NCBI GenBank assembly: GCA_030823965.1
Contig: JAVBYP010000098.1
Span: forward strand, 1-5,826
Length of the DNA: 5,826 nucleotides
Origin: Sideroxydans sp.
GTDB taxonomy: Bacteria; Pseudomonadota; Gammaproteobacteria; Burkholderiales; Gallionellaceae
Direction of reading: 5' to 3'
Shown: one piece after another, positions 1 to 5,381 of the stretch
Position numbering within the stretch: the first letter of the stretch is position 1
Layout of the letters: each line of letters begins with the position of its first letter
Made by a program: the position numbers and the translations under genes
The notes under the pieces: model-generated
The model's input: only the letters and a program-made list of their open reading frames with translations
Database searches by the model: none
Told to the model about the DNA's origin: nothing

Positions 1-2
1 AA

Positions 3-1343
3 TATATCTCTGGCGGTTCCAGTTCCGGCTCTGCGGTCGCAGTCGCTTTGGGTTTGGTCAGTTTCAGTCTGGGTACGGATACTGCCGGCTCGGGCCGTGT
101 GCCAGCAGCCTTCAATGATCTGGTCGGCGTGAAACCGACGCGTGGTTGGCTCTCCACACGCGGTGTGGTACCCGCCTGTCGCTCGCTGGATTGTGTGTCC
201 ATCTTCACGTTGAACACGGCAGATGCGTCCACTGTGATGTCTGTCGCGACAGCCTTGGATGAGCAGGATGCATATTCGCGTCAGGCACTCACGCATGGAT
301 TCGATTTTGGCAGTGCCACACATTTTCGTTTTGGTGTGCCGCGCGCCGACCAACTACAGTTCTTTGGCAATCAGGATGCGGCGGCATTGTTCCAGAAGAA
401 AGTCATGGCAATGGAAGCGCTCGGCGGGCAGAAGGTGGAGATCGATTTCCTACCTTTCCTGAAATCGGCGCGCCTGTTGTACGAAGGTCCATGGGTGGCC
501 GAACGTTATGCGGCTATCCGCGACTTCTTTGAGACCAAGCAGGAGACTATCCATCCGGTGGTGCGCGAGATCATCGCAGGTGCCAAGAAGTTCTCGGCAG
601 CCGACACCTTCGACGGCATGTACAAACTGGAAGCCCTGCGCAAAGAAGCCGCATTGGTCTGGGAAAAGATCGACTGCCTGCTCACACCGACCGCCGGAAC
701 CATCTATCGCATCACCGAGATGGAGGCCGACCCGATCAAGCTGAATGCGAACCTCGGTTACTACACCAACTTCATGAATCTGTTGGATTGCGCGGCCATC
801 GCGGTGCCGGCCGGATTTCAGAGTAACGGTCTGCCCTTCGGCATCACGCTCGTCGCACCTGCGCATCAAGATATCCCGCTGCTGCATCTGGCGGAGAAGT
901 TGCTCAACAGCGCAGCAGAGGCGGATCAACAAAAATTAGCAGCAGGCAGGATCCGTGTCGCGGTGTGCGGTGCACACCTCGAAGGTTTGCCGCTCAATCA
1001 TCAACTCACATCGCGCGGCGCGCACCGGGTCGCCAGCACCCAGAGTTCAGCCGATTACAAACTGTATGCGCTGCCCGGTGGCCCACCTTATCGCCCAGGC
1101 ATGGTGCGTGTGGAAAAAGGTGAGACCGGTAGCGCCATTGAGATCGAGGTGTGGGAGATGGCTGCGCGTGAGTTCGGTTCATTCGTTGCAGGTATTCCCG
1201 CGCCGCTCGGTATCGGGGTCATCACCTTGGCGAATGGCGACAAGGTGCAGGGCTTCGTGTGTGAAAGATATGCAGTAGCAGAGGCTGAAGACATCACGCA
1301 CTTCGGTGGCTGGCGCGCTTATCTCGCAAGCAGGACAGCGTGA
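3..1343 (+). CDS. atzF: Allophanate hydrolase, 5'-truncated by window edge
   Basis: Cytoplasmic amidase-signature enzyme (EC 3.5.1.54) that hydrolyses allophanate to ammonia and CO2, the last step of cyanurate/biuret and urea-carboxylase pathways. The frame is open from base 3, so the gene begins upstream; the TTG at 48 lies inside the amidase signature and is not the start. 446 residues are visible of a family length near 600. Counting the first codon (TAT) as residue 1, GGSSSGSA (4-11) carries the cis-serine S6 and [12 protein letters not shown] (24-35) carries the nucleophile S30. Their 24-residue spacing equals that of Ser165/Ser189 in characterised AtzF (recalled). The catalytic lysine lies outside the window. 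From about residue 316 ([20 protein letters not shown]) to the end is the allophanate-hydrolase C-terminal domain, with the [12 protein letters not shown] motif; this separates it from simple amidases such as GatA. The stop overlaps the next start (TGATG), implying translational coupling. Family assignment is firm; the symbol atzF is used in the general sense (also DUR1,2-type/UahA). Confidence 0.95.
   Translation, partial: YISGGSSSGSAVAVALGLVSFSLGTDTAGSGRVPAAFNDLVGVKPTRGWLSTRGVVPACRSLDCVSIFTLNTADASTVMSVATALDEQDAYSRQALTHGFDFGSATHFRFGVPRADQLQFFGNQDAAALFQKKVMAMEALGGQKVEIDFLPFLKSARLLYEGPWVAERYAAIRDFFETKQETIHPVVREIIAGAKKFSAADTFDGMYKLEALRKEAALVWEKIDCLLTPTAGTIYRITEMEADPIKLNANLGYYTNFMNLLDCAAIAVPAGFQSNGLPFGITLVAPAHQDIPLLHLAEKLLNSAAEADQQKLAAGRIRVAVCGAHLEGLPLNHQLTSRGAHRVASTQSSADYKLYALPGGPPYRPGMVRVEKGETGSAIEIEVWEMAAREFGSFVAGIPAPLGIGVITLANGDKVQGFVCERYAVAEAEDITHFGGWRAYLASRTA
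1332..1335 (+). promoter_or_regulatory. Ribosome binding site of the TIM-barrel gene
   Basis: AGGA inside the 3' end of the allophanate hydrolase gene, 7 bases before ATG 1343. It decides between the adjacent GTG (1340) and ATG (1343) starts in favour of the ATG. Confidence 0.5.
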
Positions 1344-2212
1344 TGCAATTGCAACTGTTCAAGACCTTGTGGGGGCATACGAGCACGTTGGCAGACGCGG
1401 CGGATCAGGCTGTGGCTGCTGGCTGCATCGGGTTGGAAGGTAATGCCGATAGGCTGCCACACGATGAATTGCTCTTGGCACTGCAGTCGCGTGGTTTGCG
1501 CTATATCCAAGAGATCGTGACGGCGGGTAACTATGTGCCGCGTCGGCACGACACGGTGGAACAACACATCGCCGATGTGGAACGTCAGTTGCAACTAGGG
1601 CAGTCGTTGCAGCCGCAACAGGTGACCATCATCGGCGGTTGTGATGCGTGGTCGTTGGAGCAGAGTGTGCGTTTCTTCGGCGAGTCACAGGAGATCGCCG
1701 CGCGCATGGATATCACTTGTAGTTTCGAGACGCACCGCAGTCGCTCGCTGTTCAATCCGTGGATCACGCTTGCGATCCTCGAACGCTTACCCGAACTGCG
1801 ACTCACGTGTGACTTCAGTCATTGGGTAGTGGTGCTAGAACGGCAACTGGATGACGATTGGGATGCGGTGCTCGAAGTGGCGAAACATGCGCACCACATC
1901 CATGCACGTGTCGGTTATGACCAAGGACCACAGGTGCCCCATCCCGCCGCCCCCGAATTCGCAAGTGCGCTGGACTCACATCAACGTTATTGGGAAGCGA
2001 TCTGGAGTGCACAACGTGCCGCAGGATATGCCATCACCACCATGACGCCGGAATTCGGCCCTGATGGTTATCTGCACACGCTCCCGTTCACACGACAACC
2101 AGTAGCCGATCTGTGGGAGATCAATGCGTGGATGGGCACGACGCAAAAGGCCCATTTTCAAAATTGGCATGACGGTTTGTCATCTGTGCAAATTCTGAGA
2201 GGACACAGATGA
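1343..2212 (+). CDS. Sugar phosphate isomerase/epimerase-like TIM-barrel protein
   Basis: 289-residue cytoplasmic protein of the xylose-isomerase-like TIM-barrel / AP-endonuclease-2 superfamily, whose members isomerise or epimerise sugars and related polyols at a divalent metal. Candidate metal ligands are at the usual strand ends: E129 (SFETHRS), D157 (TCDFSHW), H187 (HIHARVGY) and E237 (TPEFGPDGY). Alternating strand and helix segments, such as QQVTIIGGCDAW near 92-103, fit the fold, and the length is normal. ATG at 1343 is preferred over the in-frame GTG at 1340 because AGGA at 1332-1335 is 7 bases from the ATG and only 4 from the GTG. The ATG shares one base with the stop of the allophanate hydrolase gene, so the two are probably co-translated. 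No substrate can be read from sequence, and no sugar-catabolic gene is nearby, so its role in a urea/biuret-type cluster is unknown. Family call is good; specific reaction not assignable. Confidence 0.85.
   Translation: MQLQLFKTLWGHTSTLADAADQAVAAGCIGLEGNADRLPHDELLLALQSRGLRYIQEIVTAGNYVPRRHDTVEQHIADVERQLQLGQSLQPQQVTIIGGCDAWSLEQSVRFFGESQEIAARMDITCSFETHRSRSLFNPWITLAILERLPELRLTCDFSHWVVVLERQLDDDWDAVLEVAKHAHHIHARVGYDQGPQVPHPAAPEFASALDSHQRYWEAIWSAQRAAGYAITTMTPEFGPDGYLHTLPFTRQPVADLWEINAWMGTTQKAHFQNWHDGLSSVQILRGHR
2197..2203 (+). promoter_or_regulatory. Ribosome binding site of the 46-residue ORF
   Basis: GAGAGGA at the 3' end of the TIM-barrel gene, 5 bases before ATG 2209. Together with the ATGA stop/start overlap it is the main argument that the small ORF is translated and coupled to the gene before it. 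Confidence 0.5.
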
Positions 2213-2349
2213 CGACATTCGATCCTCAAATAACAAACATATCCGTGCATGACATACGACTCATGCCCGAATCAGGTGCATCAGCCTTCGCTTCTGCCGT
2301 GTCCAAGCCATTGGATACGCGCGATAGCAGGGAGGTGTGTATGGCATGA
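2209..2349 (+). CDS. Unrecognised 46-residue small ORF (small protein or gene remnant)
   Basis: Short ORF beginning MTTFDPQITNISVHDIRLMP and ending SREVCMA before TGA at 2347-2349. Its ATG overlaps the TGA of the TIM-barrel gene (ATGA), and GAGAGGA sits 5 bases upstream, so translation by coupling is plausible. I do not recognise the protein. It has no hydrophobic segment long enough for a membrane span, no signal peptide, and one cysteine, third from the end. The start (ITNISVHDIR) faintly resembles N-termini of enolase-superfamily dehydratases, which would suit a gene truncated by deletion, but ten residues are too little to claim this and no continuation appears in other frames before the next gene. 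Alternatives are a genuine small protein or leader peptide, a pseudogene remnant, or a chance ORF in a regulatory spacer. Confidence 0.45.
   Translation: MTTFDPQITNISVHDIRLMPESGASAFASAVSKPLDTRDSREVCMA
2247..2266 (+). repeat. Short inverted repeat GCATGA-N8-TCATGC
   Basis: Perfect 6-base arms (2247-2252 and 2261-2266) around an 8-base centre, inside the 46-residue ORF. It could be a small RNA hairpin or a dimeric-regulator operator, but 6-base arms also arise by chance and nothing ties it to a known regulator. Confidence 0.25.
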
Positions 2350-2426
2350 AACCTGCTAACTTTGAAGTGTCGTAGTCGTTTTTTATTCAGTTCATTCATT
2401 CATCAACCTAAGTAAGGAGCACTCAA
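2350..2426 (+). other. 77-base spacer upstream of the binding-protein gene
   Basis: Non-coding and more AT-rich than its surroundings. It holds a repeated GTCGTA/GTCGT (2369-2379), a six-T run (2379-2384), three tandem TTCA units (2391-2402) and the AAGGAG ribosome binding site (2414-2419). A weak sigma70-like pair, TTGAAG (2362-2367) and TATTCA (2384-2389) with 16-base spacing, matches consensus in only 4 and 3 positions, so an internal promoter is possible but unproven. No convincing stem precedes the T run, so I do not call a terminator. With the 46-codon ORF the whole gap between confidently recognised genes is 214 bases (2213-2426), the largest in this otherwise compact cluster and therefore the likeliest place for separate control of the binding protein. 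Confidence 0.4.
2414..2419 (+). promoter_or_regulatory. Strong ribosome binding site of the binding-protein gene
   Basis: AAGGAG, 7 bases before ATG 2427. It is one of the two best Shine-Dalgarno matches in the window and fits the high expression usual for periplasmic binding proteins. It fixes the start that yields an intact signal peptide. Confidence 0.8.
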
Positions 2427-3404
2427 ATGCAAATCAAGAAACTTATCGCGGCCATCGCATTGGTGGCAGCTTCAACGGCAGTGAACGCTGCGACCCCAGT
2501 CAAGCTCGCGCTGACCACTTGGATCGGTTACTCGCCGTTCTATGTGGCTGCGGGCATGGACATGTACAAGAAACAGGGCATCGATGTGACACTACAGACC
2601 TTCTCTGACCCAGCCATGTTGCCGTCGGCTGTCGCCAGTAAATCAGTAGATGGCGCATTGATGACCTTTGACCAAGTGATCGGTGCTGCCGCTCAAGGTC
2701 AGGTGTTCAAGGTGGTGATGCCCATCGATTATTCCAATGGTGGTGACGCGGTACTGGCTGACATGTCCATCAAGAAGATCAAGGACCTGAAAGGGAAGAA
2801 GGTCGCCTACGCACCTTTGTCCCCTTCCGATTTCTTGATCTCCTACGCACTCAAGATCAATGGCATGAGCGACAAGGACATCAGCCCAGTCAACATGACG
2901 CCTGAAGCGATCCCATCTGCGATGGCATCTAAAGCAGTACCAGCAGGTGCGACCTATGAGCCTAACGTGTCGCAGATCCTGGCGATGGAAGGCGGCAAGA
3001 AGTTCCACGTGATCTATTCCTCGAAAGAAGCACCCGGCCTGATCGCCGACGTGTTGGTGTTCGATGAGGCGCACATCAAGAGCAACGGTAAAGAGATCAC
3101 TGCTGTCATCAAGGCCTATCTGGAAGGTCTGGACTACATGAAGTCTCATCCAAAAGAAGCGTCCGAGATCATCGGTAAGGCCATCGGCGTGTCGGGCAAG
3201 GAAGTGCTGGAACAATTGCAAGGTGTGTACAACATCCCACGCAAAGAGATGGCATCACCGTTCAAACAAGGTAAGGACACCAAGTCTTACTTCGTGAGTG
3301 GTGAGGTGATCAACGAGATCCTGATGAAGAGCGGTCAGATCAAGAAGCCAGTCAGTATCGCGACTACGATCGATGACAGTTTCATCAAGGCAGTATTGAA
3401 GTAA
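2427..3404 (+). CDS. ABC transporter periplasmic substrate-binding protein (NMT1/THI5/SsuA-like)
   Basis: 325-residue exported solute-binding protein. Residues 1-21 form a Sec signal peptide (MQIKK, hydrophobic LIAAIALVAAS, cleavage expected after VNA at 19-21). There is no lipobox cysteine, so the mature protein is probably soluble in the periplasm. The mature start KLALTTWIGYSPFYVAAGMD (26-45) is the hallmark of the NMT1/THI5-SsuA-NrtA group. KDLKGKKVAY (119-128) and ATYEPNV (175-181) follow at the usual hinge and ligand-pocket positions. Family members bind nitrate, taurine/sulfonates, thiamine pyrimidines or, in urea-carboxylase-related loci, probably urea- or guanidine-type ligands; the ligand cannot be read here. 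No permease or ATPase lies in the window, so partners must be outside it or encoded elsewhere. It has its own strong ribosome binding site, and a stable hairpin follows the stop, a common arrangement for raising binding-protein output over downstream genes. Confidence 0.92.
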   Translation: MQIKKLIAAIALVAASTAVNAATPVKLALTTWIGYSPFYVAAGMDMYKKQGIDVTLQTFSDPAMLPSAVASKSVDGALMTFDQVIGAAAQGQVFKVVMPIDYSNGGDAVLADMSIKKIKDLKGKKVAYAPLSPSDFLISYALKINGMSDKDISPVNMTPEAIPSAMASKAVPAGATYEPNVSQILAMEGGKKFHVIYSSKEAPGLIADVLVFDEAHIKSNGKEITAVIKAYLEGLDYMKSHPKEASEIIGKAIGVSGKEVLEQLQGVYNIPRKEMASPFKQGKDTKSYFVSGEVINEILMKSGQIKKPVSIATTIDDSFIKAVLK

Positions 3405-3412
3405 GTGTTCGA

Positions 3413-3444
3413 CGCTCTCCTGTGCGATGACGTGCAGGAGAGCG
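3413..3444 (+). repeat. Intercistronic hairpin after the binding-protein gene
   Basis: Perfect 10-base inverted repeat, CGCTCTCCTG (3413-3422) and CAGGAGAGCG (3435-3444). In RNA it extends inward by two G-U wobbles and two GC pairs to a 14-pair stem with an AUGA loop (3427-3430). It starts 8 bases after the stop at 3404. No U run follows (AACTAGC), so it is not a standard intrinsic terminator. It more likely protects the 3' end of the binding-protein message or gives partial termination, lowering expression of the membrane-protein genes downstream. The downstream ribosome binding site lies outside the stem. Confidence 0.75.
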
Positions 3445-3451
3445 AACTAGC

Positions 3452-3458
3452 AAAGGAG
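3452..3458 (+). promoter_or_regulatory. Ribosome binding site of the desaturase-family gene
   Basis: AAAGGAG, 5 bases before ATG 3464. It supports that start and shows that this gene is initiated independently after the hairpin. Confidence 0.75.
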
Positions 3459-3463
3459 TTCCA

Positions 3464-4474
3464 ATGCGTTCGCGCATCTTCCGTCACACCGACGGTGTCA
3501 TCCCTAACCTGCTGGCTTTCACCTATGTCCTGAGTGGCTACGTGATCGGCTTGTGGTTGATGGCAACGGCTAGCCTTGTTGTGGCATTGCTTGCGACCCT
3601 GTGGTTCGCACATGCGCTCATCATCGCGGCCTATCTTTTCCACGAATTTGCACACGACACGATCTTCGCTCGCCATGAGTCAAACACATGGGGCGGCGTT
3701 TTGACGACATGGCTCACCGGCAGCTGCTACGCGCGCTATGAGCATCTGCGTCACAAACATGTGCGCCATCATGTCGATCGCGCCGACGTCATCAGCCTAG
3801 ACACCAAGGTGCTGGTGCTATCTCTTCCATCACCGTTGCGACGCCTAGTGCTGTTGTTGGAATGGTGTTACCTCCCCGCCATCGAATTGCTGATGCATGC
3901 CTTCGTCATCGCTCTGCCTTTCTTGCGTGAGGAACGGCGCGCGGATCGCATGCGTGTGACGCTGATCCTGCTGGTGCGCGGTGTCGCGTTCGCAGCGCTG
4001 GCTTACTACTCGATACAAGCATTGCTGTTGTATGGGGTCGCCTATCTCATCATGGTCACGGTACTGCGTTTCGCCGATGCGTTCCAACATACCTACGATG
4101 CGTATGAGATATTGGAGAGTGATAAGGTACCTAATGACAAGCTGCGCGACAAAGCCTACGAACAGGCCAACACCTATTCCAATCTGGTCAGCGTGCGCTG
4201 GCCTGCACTCAATCTGCTGCTGTTGAATTTCCCCTATCACAACGCTCACCACGAACAGCTGGCCGTGCCTTGGTATCGCCTGCCTGCGTTGCATCACAAG
4301 TTGTACGGTGACAGCAAGGGCCCCGTCATCCCGATGTCACATTTATTGTTGCCCTTCCATCGGCATCGGGTGAAGCGCGTGCTGTCAGAGGATTACGGTG
4401 TGGTCGATATCGCAGCCGGCAAGGCTGACGGCTTCATCGGTGCAGTGTCAGTCTCTTTTCTGACTGCCGTGTGA
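3464..4474 (+). CDS. Fatty acid desaturase-superfamily membrane diiron protein
   Basis: 336-residue integral membrane protein with the three histidine boxes of the membrane diiron desaturase/hydroxylase superfamily: H60-x3-H64 (HEFAHD), H99-x2-H102-H103 (after EHLRHK, with additional H94 and H97) and H259-x2-H262-H263 (HNAHHE). H209 in FADAFQHTYD is a further probable ligand. Hydrophobic stretches at about 13-58, 128-153 and 165-203 give the usual four or more spans, placing the boxes on the cytoplasmic face. The family uses O2 and an electron donor to desaturate or hydroxylate; substrates range from acyl lipids to alkanes, carotenoids and small molecules. All metal ligands appear present, so it is probably active. 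There is no fused ferredoxin or cytochrome b5 domain, so electrons must come from another protein. It is followed after one base by the permease gene. Its link to a biuret/allophanate cluster is unexplained: lipid desaturation is the default reading, small-molecule oxygenation the alternative. Confidence 0.9.
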   Translation: MRSRIFRHTDGVIPNLLAFTYVLSGYVIGLWLMATASLVVALLATLWFAHALIIAAYLFHEFAHDTIFARHESNTWGGVLTTWLTGSCYARYEHLRHKHVRHHVDRADVISLDTKVLVLSLPSPLRRLVLLLEWCYLPAIELLMHAFVIALPFLREERRADRMRVTLILLVRGVAFAALAYYSIQALLLYGVAYLIMVTVLRFADAFQHTYDAYEILESDKVPNDKLRDKAYEQANTYSNLVSVRWPALNLLLLNFPYHNAHHEQLAVPWYRLPALHHKLYGDSKGPVIPMSHLLLPFHRHRVKRVLSEDYGVVDIAAGKADGFIGAVSVSFLTAV

Positions 4475-4475
4475 G

Positions 4476-5381
4476 ATGACGATGATCGCCAGTATTCCGC
4501 CCCGTGAGGGAAAAGCGATCAGCGCGCTTCTGGTGGGTGCATTGTTCTGGGGCATGCTGTGGTGGCCGCTCAAAGCCTTGGATGGGATAGGTGCTTCCGG
4601 CAGCATCGTGCAGGTGTTCGCCTATGGTGTGGCTGCACTCATCCTGTTGCCGTTCGCTTGGCGCAGCTTCGATGCGTGGCGTGACCAGCTGGGGTTGTTG
4701 GCCATCATCATGTTGATGGGCGGCTGGGCCAACGCTTCCCTAGTCACCGCACTCACCGAAGGTAGCGTGGTACGTGTGATGCTGTTGTTCTTCCTCGCAC
4801 CGGTATGGACGATACTGGCTGCGCGTATCTTCCTCGGCGAGCATTTCACCCGCATGCGTCTCATCTCGTTGGCGCTAGCGTTACTGGGATTGGCCGCGAC
4901 CTTGGGTGGACCAGAACTGTTCTCTAGTCCTCTCTCCATGATCGACTTGCTGGCGCTATCGTCGGGCATGGCGTTCGCCCTTAACAATGTGGCTGTGCGT
5001 GTCGGCCATCATCTGACCGACTCGGTTCGTTCGACAGCGATGATAGGTGGGTGTGCGCTGATCGCATCTGGCTTCCTCTTGTTTGGAGCAGCGCCGCTGC
5101 CGGTTCCCGATACCCATCAAGTGAGCCTCATGCTGGTGTTCGGTTTGTTATGGATATTGCCGGGCACCTTGGTCACGTTCTACGGCGTCGCACGATTAGA
5201 TGCCGGCCGAGCAGCCATCCTGTTGCTGGGTGAGTTAGTAGTTGGGGTGATCTCGGCGGTGCTGATCGGCGATGAACACCTATCTTGGCGCGAAGCGATC
5301 GGCGGCACGCTGATCCTCTCTGCCGCAGTCATCGAGGCACGCACTGAATCCATAGGGGCAGACCATGGACAAACGGTCTGA
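4476..5381 (+). CDS. EamA/DMT-family transporter
   Basis: 301-residue polytopic membrane protein of the drug/metabolite transporter superfamily, with two EamA repeats and about ten predicted spans. The first repeat ends with VMLLFFLAPVWTILAARIFL followed by GE (101-122). The second repeats this pattern at AAILLLGELVVGVISAVLIG followed by DE (246-267), the conserved end of EamA domains in which an acidic residue closes the penultimate helix. Length is normal for the family. Members carry amino acids, sugars, nucleosides or other metabolites, often outward; direction and substrate are unknown here. The ATG lies one base after the desaturase stop and has only a weak GTGAG-like site, so initiation is probably coupled; the in-frame ATG at 4482 is an alternative. 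The 3' end overlaps the hydrolase gene by 17 bases, placing this permease between two enzymes in one transcriptional unit. Confidence 0.9.
   Translation: MTMIASIPPREGKAISALLVGALFWGMLWWPLKALDGIGASGSIVQVFAYGVAALILLPFAWRSFDAWRDQLGLLAIIMLMGGWANASLVTALTEGSVVRVMLLFFLAPVWTILAARIFLGEHFTRMRLISLALALLGLAATLGGPELFSSPLSMIDLLALSSGMAFALNNVAVRVGHHLTDSVRSTAMIGGCALIASGFLLFGAAPLPVPDTHQVSLMLVFGLLWILPGTLVTFYGVARLDAGRAAILLLGELVVGVISAVLIGDEHLSWREAIGGTLILSAAVIEARTESIGADHGQTV
5353..5357 (+). promoter_or_regulatory. Ribosome binding site of the hydrolase gene
   Basis: AGGGG, 7 bases before ATG 5365 and within the coding region of the EamA gene. It supports the overlapping start. Confidence 0.5.

Noticed and set aside
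450..932. 160-residue ORF on the - strand inside the allophanate hydrolase gene
   Set aside because: Antisense to a conserved amidase domain, with no recognisable motif and no plausible ribosome binding site noted.
48..1343. TTG at 48 as start of the allophanate hydrolase gene
   Set aside because: The frame continues upstream to base 3 and encodes the amidase signature GGSSSGSA, so the true start is outside the window.
2361..2390. Intrinsic terminator at the T6 run before the binding-protein gene
   Set aside because: No stable GC stem directly precedes the T run; only short, distant complementarities were found.
2385..2404. CRISPR-like or minisatellite repeat at the TTCA units
   Set aside because: Only about three 4-base units; too short to be more than a low-complexity tract.
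2213..2426. Guanidine-I (ykkC) riboswitch ahead of the binding-protein gene
   Set aside because: The locus type made this worth looking for, but I could not find the conserved core blocks of that class here.
2643..3221. 192-residue ORF on the - strand inside the binding-protein gene
   Set aside because: It lies wholly opposite a gene with clear family motifs, and its histidine- and arginine-rich translation is typical of an antisense shadow.
3413..3444. Rho-independent terminator after the binding-protein gene
   Set aside because: The hairpin is strong but is followed by AACTAGC rather than a T run, and there is no A run on the other side that would serve the - strand.
3845..4297. 150-residue ORF on the - strand inside the desaturase-family gene
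   Set aside because: Glutamine- and histidine-rich shadow of a hydrophobic membrane-protein coding strand.
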